Notes under the pieces: generated by a model
Told to the model about the DNA's origin: nothing
The model's input: the letters and a program-made list of their open reading frames with translations, nothing else
The model's database searches: none
Position numbers and translations under genes: made by a program
Source: Polaromonas sp.
GTDB taxonomy: Bacteria; Pseudomonadota; Gammaproteobacteria; Burkholderiales; Burkholderiaceae_C
Length of the DNA: 7,302 nucleotides
NCBI GenBank assembly: GCA_025362825.1
Contig: JANYFF010000051.1
Span: 1 to 7,302, forward strand
Direction of reading: 5' to 3'
Shown here: piece by piece, positions 1 to 6,681 of the stretch
Layout of the letters: the number at the start of each line of letters is the position of its first letter
Position numbering within the stretch: the first letter of the stretch is position 1

Positions 1-393
1 GGCAAATTCATCGCAATTGAGCTTGCCCAACGTGACCATGCCTGTCGCAGCAAGTTTGCTGACGACGGTGGCGTCAAAGGGGCTGCGGTAGTTTTCCAGC
101 ATTTTTGAGCCGGCAGTGGTCGGGAAGTCGCGCGTGACAAAAACATCCTTGTGCGCCAGCGGCACGCCCAGCAGCGGCGTGCGCTCGCCGGCTGCCAGCC
201 GCACGTCGGCGGCTTTGGCCTGCGCCAGTGACACGTCTTCGTCGGTCGCCAAAAAGGCGCCCAGTTTGTCCTGGGCCTTGATGCGCGCCAAAAAGTGCTG
301 CGTCATTTCAACGCTGGAGACTTCTCTGGCGGCCAGCTTTGCAGCCAGGGCTGCGACACCCAGGTTGTGCAGGTCGTTGTGGGCTGCGCTCAT
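1..393 (-). CDS. gatA: Glutamyl-tRNA(Gln)/aspartyl-tRNA(Asn) amidotransferase subunit A (5' part, cut by window edge)
   Basis: GatA is the amidase subunit of GatCAB. It releases ammonia from glutamine, which is used to convert Glu-tRNA(Gln) or Asp-tRNA(Asn) to the amidated form in the cytoplasm. The minus strand reads 131 codons from ATG at 393-391 to the edge with no stop. The N-terminal helical part is followed by the amidase-signature fold: LLGVPLAHKDVF at about residues 74-85, where K82 fits the catalytic lysine of the Ser-Ser-Lys triad, and GKLNCDEFA at 123-131. The two catalytic serines would lie beyond the edge. The start codon overlaps the gatC stop (ATGA), so translation is probably coupled. 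A full protein would be near 490 residues. The family assignment is firm; gatB probably follows to the left, but that cannot be seen here. Confidence 0.96.
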   Translation of the reverse strand, partial: MSAAHNDLHNLGVAALAAKLAAREVSSVEMTQHFLARIKAQDKLGAFLATDEDVSLAQAKAADVRLAAGERTPLLGVPLAHKDVFVTRDFPTTAGSKMLENYRSPFDATVVSKLAATGMVTLGKLNCDEFA

Positions 394-689
394 TCGATCA
401 CCTTGGGCACCAGAAACAGGCCGCGTTCGACGGCCGGTGCGCTAACCTGGCTGATATCACGCTGGTTGGGTTCGCTGGCGATGTCATCGCGCAGGCGCAG
501 GGCGACATCACCCAGCACGGCGGCAGGGTGTGCCAGCGGCTCCACGCCGTCGGTGTTGACGGCATCCATCTGTGCCACCAAAGCAAAAAAGCCGTTGAGC
601 TGGCCGAGCACGCGCTCGGTTTCGTCAGGGCGCAGTTCAAGCCTCGCCAGATTGGCGACGCGTGCAATGTCTTGGGGGTTCAAAGCCAT
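390..689 (-). CDS. gatC: Glutamyl-tRNA(Gln)/aspartyl-tRNA(Asn) amidotransferase subunit C
   Basis: GatC is the small subunit that wraps around GatA and stabilises its contact with GatB in the amidotransferase. The product is 99 aa, the usual family length. It starts MALNPQDIARVANLARLEL, the typical N-terminal helix, followed by the signature region with QLNGFFALVAQMDAVNTDGV at about residues 29-48 and PLAHP at 51-55. The C-terminal end (GLFLVPKVIE) is also typical. The stop overlaps the gatA start by ATGA, so gatC is the first gene of a gatCA(B) unit. No clear Shine-Dalgarno sequence is seen before the ATG; the leader is pyrimidine-rich (CTCTTTTTTCAC), so the message may be nearly leaderless or weakly initiated. 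The gene is divergent from mreB. Confidence 0.96.
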   Translation of the reverse strand: MALNPQDIARVANLARLELRPDETERVLGQLNGFFALVAQMDAVNTDGVEPLAHPAAVLGDVALRLRDDIASEPNQRDISQVSAPAVERGLFLVPKVIE

Positions 690-701
690 GTGAAAAAAGA
701 G

Positions 702-730
702 CTTAAAAGATGCTTGTCACGGGGTGTAAA
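702..730 (-). promoter_or_regulatory. Possible sigma-70 promoter for gatCA
   Basis: On the minus strand TTTACA (730-725) is separated by 17 bp from TTTAAG (707-702). This would start transcription only a few bases before gatC. The -35 element is reasonable and the -10 element is weak. This is pattern matching only. Confidence 0.28.
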
Positions 731-758
731 GATAAAGCAATGCGCCTACTATTGAGCA

Positions 759-787
759 TTGCCCGTGGGGGGATGCGTTATTATCCC
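759..787 (+). promoter_or_regulatory. Possible sigma-70 promoter for mreB operon
   Basis: TTGCCC (759-764) lies 17 bp before TATCCC (782-787). An overlapping TATTAT (779-784) is a better -10 hexamer but has no matching -35 at standard spacing. If correct, the mreB leader would be about 175 nt. The 690-969 gap between divergent gatC and mreB must hold promoters for both; this is the most promoter-like stretch on the plus strand, but the match is modest. Confidence 0.3.
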
Positions 788-820
788 GCCTTTGGTGTGA
801 AATCAGGGCTGGTTGCATCC

Positions 821-842
821 TTTAGGCGCTTTTTAGGCGCCT
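821..842 (+). other. Direct/inverted repeat hairpin in the mreB leader
   Basis: TTTAGGCGC occurs twice, at 821-829 and 832-840, in 11-bp phase. The same bases can also fold as AGGCGC (824-829) with GCGCCT (837-842) around a 7-nt loop. A CGTTTTTCAAAAAGG segment follows at about 847-861. No uninterrupted T-tract directly abuts the stem, so it is not a convincing terminator. It could be an operator or a leader hairpin. Confidence 0.3.
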
Positions 843-969
843 GAAACGTTTTTCAAAAAGGTTTTGGCCCGCTTTCCCCTGATGGTGCACTGATTTTTAA
901 TCCCGAAAACAAGCTACACAAGGCGATCGGGCAACGAAGCTTGCTCATGCCCCAACCGGACTTCTGAAT

Positions 970-2013
970 ATGTTTGAAGCTTTCCGTCGGTATTTCTCCA
1001 CCGACCTGGCCATCGATCTTGGCACCGCCAACACCCTGATTTACGTACGAGACCGCGGCATTGTGCTTGACGAACCCTCCGTGGTCGCCATTCGCCACGA
1101 AGGCGGCCCGCAAGGCCGCAAGACCATCCAGGCCGTCGGCCACGAAGCCAAGGCCATGCTGGGCAAGGTCCCCGGCAACATTGAAGCCATCCGGCCAATG
1201 AAGGATGGCGTGATCGCCGACTTCACCGTCACCGAGCAGATGCTCAAGCAGTTCATCAAGATGGTGCACCCGCGCAGCTTCTTCAAACCCAGCCCACGCA
1301 TCATCATCTGCGTGCCCTGCGGTTCGACCCAGGTTGAGCGCCGCGCCATTCGCGAGAGCGCACTGGGCGCCGGCGCACGCGATGTTTTCCTGATTGAAGA
1401 ACCGATGGCCGCGGCTATAGGTGCCGGCCTGCCGGTCAGCGAAGCCAGCGGCTCCATGGTGGTCGATATTGGCGGAGGCACCACCGAGGTGGGCGTGATT
1501 TCGCTGGGTGGCATGGTTTACAAGGGCAGCGTCCGCGTGGGTGGTGACCGCTTCGACGAAGCCATCATCAACTACATCCGCCGCAACTACGGCATGCTGA
1601 TAGGCGAGCCCACCGCTGAAGCCATCAAGAAGAACATCGGCTCGGCATTTCCGGGCTCTGAAGTTAAGGAAATGGAAGTCAAGGGTCGCAACCTGTCCGA
1701 AGGCGTGCCGCGCAGCTTCACGATCTCCAGCAACGAAATTCTTGAAGCTCTGACCGATCCGCTCAACAACATCGTCAGCGCCGTGAAAAACGCGCTGGAG
1801 CAAACCCCGCCAGAACTCGGAGCAGACATCGCTGACCGTGGCATGATGCTGACCGGTGGCGGTGCCTTGCTGCGCGACCTAGACCGCCTGCTGGCCGAAG
1901 AAACCGGTCTGCCGGTGCTGGTGGCCGAAGAGCCGCTGACCTGCGTGGTGCGCGGTTGTGGCATGGCACTGGAGCGGATGGACCGCATGGGCTCGATCTT
2001 CACGTCGGAGTAA
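970..2013 (+). CDS. mreB: Rod shape-determining protein MreB (bacterial actin homologue)
   Basis: MreB polymerises into membrane-bound ATP-dependent filaments that orient lateral cell-wall synthesis. The product is 347 aa, the same length as E. coli MreB. Actin-fold motifs appear in order: phosphate 1, DLGTANT, at residues 16-22; the connecting segment IEEPMAAAIGAGLPV in the middle; phosphate 2, DIGGGTTEVGV, beginning at residue 166; and the adenosine motif, LTGGGALL, at about 294-301. The N-terminus MFEAFRRYFSTDLAIDLGT resembles the amphipathic membrane-binding helix of proteobacterial MreB. The ATG at 970 gives the family's standard N-terminus, although the Shine-Dalgarno sequence is weak (GGA at about 958-960). 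It is first in the mreBCD-mrdA cluster, 32 nt before mreC. The long open frame on the opposite strand is a shadow caused by high GC. Confidence 0.98.
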   Translation: MFEAFRRYFSTDLAIDLGTANTLIYVRDRGIVLDEPSVVAIRHEGGPQGRKTIQAVGHEAKAMLGKVPGNIEAIRPMKDGVIADFTVTEQMLKQFIKMVHPRSFFKPSPRIIICVPCGSTQVERRAIRESALGAGARDVFLIEEPMAAAIGAGLPVSEASGSMVVDIGGGTTEVGVISLGGMVYKGSVRVGGDRFDEAIINYIRRNYGMLIGEPTAEAIKKNIGSAFPGSEVKEMEVKGRNLSEGVPRSFTISSNEILEALTDPLNNIVSAVKNALEQTPPELGADIADRGMMLTGGGALLRDLDRLLAEETGLPVLVAEEPLTCVVRGCGMALERMDRMGSIFTSE

Positions 2014-2045
2014 GCGGATTCTGAATTGTCAGAACATGGGCGCAC

Positions 2046-2978
2046 ATGCCTTTAGGAACCCTTGATCGCTCGCCGCCGCCCTTTTTCAAGCAGGGCCCGT
2101 CGGCGTTGTCCAAGCTGGTGTTTTTCAGCGCGCTGTCGCTGTTTTTGATGGTCGCCGACACGCGCTTTCGCATCACCCAGCCGGTGCGCGCCGTGTTGGC
2201 TACCGCGCTCTACCCGGTGCAATGGCTGGCGCTGCAGCCGGTGCGCGCCGTGCAGGGCAGCAGCGCCTACATGACCAGCCTCTCGCAGGCCAATTCAAGC
2301 AGTGAAGACTCGCGCCGCAAGCTGGCGCTGCAGTCGCTGCGTGCCGGACAGGTCGAACAGTTACTCCAGGAAAACGGCCGCCTGCGCAAGCTGCTGGGAC
2401 TGCGTGAGCAACTCGCTACGTCCGTCATGGCGGCTGAAGTGCTTTATGACGCGGCCGATCCGTATACGCGCAAGGTCATCATCGACAAGGGCATGGCCCA
2501 GGGCGTCGAGCTGGGCTCGCCAGTGCTCGACGAATCAGGCGTGCTGGGGCAGGTGACACGCGTGCATCCGCTGGTCAGCGAAGTGACGCTGGTAATCGAC
2601 CGCGAACTGGCCATACCGGTACTCAATGTGCGCACCGGCGCACGCAGCGTGGCCTACGGTGACCCGGCGGTGTCATCTTCCCAGTTGGGCAGCGGGCTGG
2701 AGCTGCGCTTCATGGGCAGTAATTCGGATGTCCAGCAAAACGACTTGCTGACCACCAGTGGTGTGGACGGCGTTTACCCACCGGGTCTGCCGGTCGCCAG
2801 GATCAGCCGCATCGAGCGGCGTGCCGAATCCGCCTTTGCGAAAATTTACTGCACGCCCCAGGCACTGGTGACAGGTGCGCGCCACGTCATCGTGGTCAGG
2901 CCGGTGTCGGCCCAGATACCGGCGCGGCCAGAAGCTGCCTTGCCTGAAGCTGCCGGTAAAAAAGGTGCCACCAAATGA
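2046..2978 (+). CDS. mreC: Rod shape-determining protein MreC
   Basis: MreC is a bitopic inner-membrane protein whose periplasmic part links MreB, MreD and PBP2/RodA and activates PBP2. The product is 310 aa. It shows a short cytoplasmic N-terminus, one membrane helix at about residues 22-37 (LVFFSALSLFLMV), a predicted helical/coiled-coil stretch at about 80-120 with regular Leu, Gln and Glu (QVEQLLQENGRLRKLLGL), then the beta-domain. The family signature TSGVDGVYPPGLPVARI lies at 237-253. The C-terminal 25 residues are Ala/Pro/Lys-rich and poorly conserved in type. It starts 32 nt after mreB and ends 19 nt before mreD. The ribosome-binding site is weak (GGG at 2038-2040). Confidence 0.97.
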   Translation: MPLGTLDRSPPPFFKQGPSALSKLVFFSALSLFLMVADTRFRITQPVRAVLATALYPVQWLALQPVRAVQGSSAYMTSLSQANSSSEDSRRKLALQSLRAGQVEQLLQENGRLRKLLGLREQLATSVMAAEVLYDAADPYTRKVIIDKGMAQGVELGSPVLDESGVLGQVTRVHPLVSEVTLVIDRELAIPVLNVRTGARSVAYGDPAVSSSQLGSGLELRFMGSNSDVQQNDLLTTSGVDGVYPPGLPVARISRIERRAESAFAKIYCTPQALVTGARHVIVVRPVSAQIPARPEAALPEAAGKKGATK

Positions 2979-2997
2979 TGCTGCGAGGACTGACAAT

Positions 2998-3516
2998 ATG
3001 ATCATGCGCTCTGGCCAGCAACTGCTGCTGCCCGCCAATCCGCTGTTCATCTGGAGCAGCCTGATTGCGGCCCTGCTGCTGAACATGCTGCCGCTTGGCC
3101 GGGTGCCCTGGATGCCCGATTTTCTCGCGCTGGTGCTGGTCTTCTGGAATGTGCACCAGCCACTGCGCGTCGGCATTGGCGTGGCCTTCATGTTCGGCCT
3201 CGGCATGGACGTGCACCAGTCGTCGCTGCTCGGCCAGCATGCGCTGTCGTACACGGCGCTGAGCTTTTTCGCCACCATGATTCATCGGCGCCTGCTATGG
3301 TTTCCGGTGCCGTCGCAGGCACTGCAGGTGCTGCCGCTGTTTGCTGCGGCGCACGGCGTCGAACTGGTGATCCGCATGGTGGGCGGCGGGATATTCCCCG
3401 GCTGGGTGATGCTGCTGGCGCCGCTGGCCGAAACTTTGCTGTGGCCGGTGGTCAGCATCCTGCTGCTGGTGCCACAGCGCCGCGCACCCAACCCCGACGA
3501 GAATCGGCCTTTGTAG
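2998..3516 (+). CDS. mreD: Rod shape-determining protein MreD
   Basis: MreD is the small polytopic inner-membrane partner of MreC in the elongasome. From the ATG at 2998 the product is 172 aa, normal for the family. A good Shine-Dalgarno sequence, GAGGA (2985-2989), sits 8 nt upstream and decides this start; the frame is open further upstream, but that part overlaps mreC. There are about five hydrophobic segments, near residues 17-33, 42-50, 58-72, 108-120 and 134-158. Conserved-looking MreD elements include WMPDFLALVLVFW (38-50) and FGLGMDVHQSSLLGQHALSY (66-85). An ATG two codons downstream (3004) is an alternative start. It follows mreC by 19 nt and is separated from mrdA by a repeat element. 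Confidence 0.96.
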   Translation: MIMRSGQQLLLPANPLFIWSSLIAALLLNMLPLGRVPWMPDFLALVLVFWNVHQPLRVGIGVAFMFGLGMDVHQSSLLGQHALSYTALSFFATMIHRRLLWFPVPSQALQVLPLFAAAHGVELVIRMVGGGIFPGWVMLLAPLAETLLWPVVSILLLVPQRRAPNPDENRPL

Positions 3517-3550
3517 ATATGACTACCAAGCCGCTCATTTCGTGTAATCC

Positions 3551-3661
3551 ACTGCTCCCCGCAATGCAAGCAGGGGCCGCGGAACTGGCTTTGCCAGGCC
3601 GCAGGCGCAGCGGCCCCCTCGGGGGGCAGGGAGCTACACGCAGTGAGCGACCGTGGGGGCA
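3551..3661 (+). repeat. GC-rich palindromic intergenic repeat (Comamonadaceae-type) between mreD and mrdA
   Basis: This 111-bp stretch differs from its coding neighbours and is built of hairpins: CCCC/GGGG around 3557-3576, GCCCCC (3613-3618) with GGGGGC (3622-3627) around a TCG loop, and CACG (3637-3640) with CGTG (3652-3655). The right part, with the words GAGCTACACGCAGTGAGCGA and CGTGGGGGC, resembles an intergenic repeat that I recall as frequent in Comamonadaceae genomes; that link is from memory. Only one copy is in the window. The boundaries are approximate. Confidence 0.6.
3655..3659 (+). promoter_or_regulatory. Shine-Dalgarno of mrdA, lying in the repeat
   Basis: GGGGG at 3655-3659 lies 8 nt before GTG 3668 and is the only purine-rich ribosome-binding candidate there. 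It belongs to the right end of the palindromic repeat. This supports GTG 3668 as the start rather than the in-frame GTG at 3653, which has no properly spaced Shine-Dalgarno sequence and would translate repeat sequence. Confidence 0.5.
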
Positions 3662-3667
3662 CTTCTT

Positions 3668-5761
3668 GTGACTGAGCTGCGGAATGTTGAAGCCGACCTT
3701 TCGCGTTTTCGCGCGCGGGTGCTGGTGGCCAGCCTGGCGGTGCTCCTGTCGTTTTGCCTGCTGACTGCGCGTCTTGTTTACCTGCAGGTCTATCGCCACG
3801 CCGATCTGAGCGAGCAGGCTGAAAACAACCGCACGGCCATCGTGCCCATCGTGCCCAATCGCGGCCTGATCCTGGACCGCAACGGCGTGGTGCTGGCGAC
3901 CAATTATTCGGCCTACACGCTGGAGATTACGCCGTCCAAGGTCGACAACCTCGACGAGACCATTGCTGCGCTGGAGAAGGTGGTTGATATTCAGTTGCGC
4001 GACAAGCGCCGCTTCAAGCGCCTGCGTGAGGAGTCAAAAAATTTCGAATCACTGCCCATTCGCACACGCCTGACGGACGAAGAGGTTGCCCGCTTTGCGG
4101 CGCAGCGTTTTCGCTTTCCGGGCGTGGACATCAAGGCGCGGCTGTTTCGCAGCTACCCGTACGGTGAACTGGGCAGCCATGTGGTGGGCTATATCGGCCG
4201 CATCAACCAGGCCGAAAAGGAAGTCATTGAAGAGGGCGATGACGAAGGCAACTACCGCGGTACCGACTACATTGGCAAGCTGGGTATTGAGCAGGCCTTC
4301 GAGCAGCAGTTGCACGGCACCACGGGTGTGGACCAGGTCGAGACCTCAGCCGGCGGGCGGGCCGTGCGCAAGCTGGCAACCAACCCCGCCACGCCCGGCC
4401 ACACCGTCATGCTGTCGCTGGACATCGGCCTGCAGAAGCTGGTGGAAGACATGTTCGGCGAACGCCGCGGCGCGCTGGTGGCGCTGGACCCCAAAACCGG
4501 CGATGTGCTGGCTTTTGTCAGCAAGCCGACGTTCGACCCCAACCTGTTTGTTGACGGTATAGACACCGAGAGCTGGGAAGCCCTCAATGAATCGATAGAC
4601 AAGCCGCTGCTCAACCGAGCTCTGCGCGGCACCTATCCGGCCGGTTCGACTTACAAGCCCTTTATGGCGATGGCTGCACTGCAAACCGGTACGCGTTCGC
4701 CGACGACGCTGATTAACGACCCCGGGTTCTATATGTTCGGCGGCCGGCGTTTCGGCAGCCCTGAAAACGAGAAGGGCGGCATCATGGACATGAACCGCGC
4801 CATCGTTGAATCGAGTAATGTATATTTCTACTCGCTGGCCAACGAGATGGGCGTGGACACCATTCATGACTTCATGAAGCCGCTCGGTTTCGGCCAGATC
4901 ACCGGCATAGACATCAATGGTGAAGTGCGCGGCGTGTTGCCCAGCCAAGAATGGAAGCGCGGCTACTTTAAAAAACCCGAGCAGAAAAAATGGTTTGCCG
5001 GGGAAACCATCTCGCTGGGCATAGGCCAGGGTTACAACAGCTTCACCATGCTGCAGCTGGCACAGGCCACAGCGGTACTGGCCAACAACGGCGTCAAGCA
5101 CAAGCCGCGCCTCGTCATCGGCACGCAGGACCCGGTGACGCGGCTGATGCAACCCCTGCCGCTGGCGGCAGCTGAAGACCTCGGGTACAAGCCTGAAAAC
5201 GTCGCCATCATCCGCAAGGCGCTGGTCGGCGTGACGCAAGGCGGCACCTCTGCCCGGGTGTTTGCCGGCGCTGGCTACATCAGCGGCGGCAAGACCGGTA
5301 CGGCGCAGGCGGTTGGCATGGCGGCCAAAGGCAAATACAACAGCGCCCGGATGGAAGAGCACCAGCGCGACCATGCGCTCTACATCGCCCTGGCCCCGGC
5401 GGATGATCCGAAAATTGCGCTGGCCGTGATTGTGGAAAACGCCGGCTGGGGTGCTGGCTCTGCGGCGCCGATTGCCCGCCGGGCGTTTGATTACATGTTG
5501 CTGGGCCAATACCCCAGCGAGGAAGACATGGCAGCCGTGCAAAAAGGCCTGGCCGGTGCGCCTATCGGCAAACCGCGCATGGCCGTGGACATGCGCGGCC
5601 TGATGGCGGCCGCGACGTCCGCCTCAGCCTCAACATCGCCGGTGCTGGTGCCAGGCGGTGCGCCCACAAAGGTTGAGGTAGCCGCCAAGGCGCCGGTGCC
5701 AGCTCCGGCGCCCGCAAAACTGGCACAGACGAGCCTGCCGCAGCGCGCCATCCGCCCCTGA
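3668..5761 (+). CDS. mrdA: Peptidoglycan D,D-transpeptidase MrdA (penicillin-binding protein 2)
   Basis: PBP2 cross-links new peptidoglycan during side-wall elongation together with RodA and MreBCD. It acts in the periplasm, anchored by one N-terminal helix (about residues 17-35). From GTG 3668 the product is 697 aa (E. coli PBP2 is 633). The N-terminal pedestal carries the class B PBP motif PNRGLILDRNG at 63-73. The transpeptidase domain has all three active-site motifs: STYK with nucleophile S327 and K330, SSN at 382-384, and KTGT at 542-545. The last roughly 50 residues are an Ala/Pro/Ser-rich tail with no domain. A GTG at 3653 would add five residues derived from the repeat; I prefer 3668 because of Shine-Dalgarno spacing and the usual N-terminus MTELRNVEADL. 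The gene is the last of the mre cluster; no rodA follows. Confidence 0.96.
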   Translation: MTELRNVEADLSRFRARVLVASLAVLLSFCLLTARLVYLQVYRHADLSEQAENNRTAIVPIVPNRGLILDRNGVVLATNYSAYTLEITPSKVDNLDETIAALEKVVDIQLRDKRRFKRLREESKNFESLPIRTRLTDEEVARFAAQRFRFPGVDIKARLFRSYPYGELGSHVVGYIGRINQAEKEVIEEGDDEGNYRGTDYIGKLGIEQAFEQQLHGTTGVDQVETSAGGRAVRKLATNPATPGHTVMLSLDIGLQKLVEDMFGERRGALVALDPKTGDVLAFVSKPTFDPNLFVDGIDTESWEALNESIDKPLLNRALRGTYPAGSTYKPFMAMAALQTGTRSPTTLINDPGFYMFGGRRFGSPENEKGGIMDMNRAIVESSNVYFYSLANEMGVDTIHDFMKPLGFGQITGIDINGEVRGVLPSQEWKRGYFKKPEQKKWFAGETISLGIGQGYNSFTMLQLAQATAVLANNGVKHKPRLVIGTQDPVTRLMQPLPLAAAEDLGYKPENVAIIRKALVGVTQGGTSARVFAGAGYISGGKTGTAQAVGMAAKGKYNSARMEEHQRDHALYIALAPADDPKIALAVIVENAGWGAGSAAPIARRAFDYMLLGQYPSEEDMAAVQKGLAGAPIGKPRMAVDMRGLMAAATSASASTSPVLVPGGAPTKVEVAAKAPVPAPAPAKLAQTSLPQRAIRP

Positions 5762-5791
5762 GCGCCGGGTGCGTTGCGCTGCCAGGCCTGG
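5762..5791. other. Short convergent gap between mrdA and the TSUP gene
   Basis: Only 30 nt separate the two stop codons. The gap contains most of a perfect 12-bp palindrome, GCCAGGCCTGGC (5781-5792), but no T-tract on either strand. No intrinsic terminator is recognisable, so transcripts from the two sides probably overlap or end by Rho. Confidence 0.45.
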
Positions 5792-6550
5792 CTAACGCAG
5801 GAAGGCGTCGTAACCGGTTTTCAGGATGAGTGCGCTGACCACCACGATAAACACCAGGCGCACAAAGCCCGCGCCGTGCTTGAGCGCCAGGCGGGTGCCC
5901 AGAAGGCTGCCGACCACGTTGGCGACGGCCATCGTCAGTGCGAAATGCCACCAGACGTGACCTTTGTAGGCAAAAAGCGCTAGCGCGGCCAGGTTGGTGG
6001 CGGTGTTGAGCAGCTTGGCCGAGGCCGAGGCGTTCAAAAAGTCATAACCTAGCCAGCGCACGAACAGAAAAACAAAGAAGCTGCCGGTGCCGGGGCCAAA
6101 AAACCCGTCGTAAAAGCCCAGTACCAAGCCGATACCGCAGGCGACGGCGGTCTCAAGGTGGCCGCTGAAGCGCGGCGTGTGGTGGCGGCCCATGTCTTTT
6201 TTGACCAGGGTGTAAATCAGCACGGCCACCAGCACAAACGGCAGCAGCTTGCGTAAAAAGCCGCCATCAACCATGGTCACCAGCCAGGCGCCGCCCAGCG
6301 AGCCGGCAAAACCTGCGGCTGCAGCCGGCAAAAGGGCGGCCCAGCGCATATTGACGCGGCGGGAGTACTGGGCCGTAGCAACAGCAGTGCCCCAAATCGA
6401 TGCACCCTTGTTCACGCCAAACAGCGTGGCCGGGTGGGTTGTCGGGAAAACGGCAAACAGGGCCGGCACCAGAATCAGGCCGCCGCCGCCCACAATCGAG
6501 TCCACAAATCCGGCCAGAAGCGAGGCCACCGAGAGGACAAATAATTCCAT
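5792..6550 (-). CDS. TSUP-family membrane permease (TauE/SafE, YfcA-like)
   Basis: This is a 252-aa, strongly hydrophobic protein with about eight membrane segments. It has the two repeated signature halves of the TSUP (sulfite/organosulfur exporter) family: GFVDSIVGGGGLILVPAL at residues 14-31 and GFYDGFFGPGTGSFFVF at 145-161. These Gly-rich half-motifs are related, as expected from the internal duplication of this family. TSUP proteins are linked to transport of sulfite, sulfoacetate, taurine-derived or other small anions; substrate cannot be read from sequence, and YfcA-type members are mostly uncharacterised. The ATG at 6550 gives a normal N-terminus but lacks a clear Shine-Dalgarno sequence. 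The gene converges on mrdA with a 30-nt gap, so it is not part of the cell-shape operon. Confidence 0.9.
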   Translation of the reverse strand: MELFVLSVASLLAGFVDSIVGGGGLILVPALFAVFPTTHPATLFGVNKGASIWGTAVATAQYSRRVNMRWAALLPAAAAGFAGSLGGAWLVTMVDGGFLRKLLPFVLVAVLIYTLVKKDMGRHHTPRFSGHLETAVACGIGLVLGFYDGFFGPGTGSFFVFLFVRWLGYDFLNASASAKLLNTATNLAALALFAYKGHVWWHFALTMAVANVVGSLLGTRLALKHGAGFVRLVFIVVVSALILKTGYDAFLR

Positions 6551-6565
6551 GGCTGCAATTGTCTC

Positions 6566-6579
6566 ATTGCGTGGGCAAT
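6566..6579. promoter_or_regulatory. Perfect inverted repeat upstream of the TSUP gene (possible operator)
   Basis: ATTGC-GTGG-GCAAT is a 5-bp perfect inverted repeat, 15 bp before the permease start. It could be a repressor or activator site overlapping the leader, but no regulator is encoded beside it and short palindromes are common by chance. Confidence 0.25.
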
Positions 6580-6585
6580 CAATTC

Positions 6586-6602
6586 GCTATGGTTTTAGTA
6601 GC
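6586..6602. repeat. Possible remnant of a dispersed Comamonadaceae repeat
   Basis: The stretch with GCTATGGTTTTAGTAGC has GCTA (6586-6589) opposite TAGC (6599-6602). It resembles the AT-rich GCTAT...TAGTAGC elements I recall as scattered between genes in Polaromonas, Rhodoferax and Acidovorax. Only this one short piece is present and the link is from memory. Confidence 0.25.
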
Positions 6603-6681
6603 TAAATGTGCCCGCAATACCGGGGCTGGGTCATGATTTGGTCATATATATTCCGAATACATGCAGAAACCAGACAGGCAT

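Larger units (their letters stand above)
3519..3671 (+). other. Short open frame spanning the mreD-mrdA gap (probably not a real protein)
   Basis: An ATG at 3519, two bases after the mreD stop, opens a 50-codon frame that crosses the intergenic repeat. Its TGA stop (3669-3671) overlaps the mrdA GTG start as GTGA. The sequence (MTTKPLISCNPLLPAMQAG...) shows no domain and is mostly translated repeat, so I do not call it a gene. It could still matter as a translated bridge that couples mreD translation to mrdA. There is no strong Shine-Dalgarno sequence in front of it. Confidence 0.2.

Noticed and set aside
853..1803. 316-codon open frame on the minus strand across mreB
   Set aside because: It is a shadow of the mreB frame in GC-rich DNA; the plus strand encodes a full-length MreB with all actin-fold motifs, and the antisense product shows no recognisable domain.
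3653..3667. Earlier GTG start for mrdA
   Set aside because: It would translate repeat sequence, has no spaced Shine-Dalgarno sequence, and gives a non-standard N-terminus; GTG 3668 fits better.
4346..5542. 398-codon open frame on the minus strand within mrdA
   Set aside because: Same cause: it lies entirely opposite the PBP2 transpeptidase domain, is His/Ala/Gly-rich as expected of an antisense frame, and has no convincing start.
5781..5792. GCCAGGCCTGGC palindrome as a bidirectional terminator between mrdA and the TSUP gene
   Set aside because: A hairpin would have only about four base pairs with a 4-nt loop and no T-tract on either strand.
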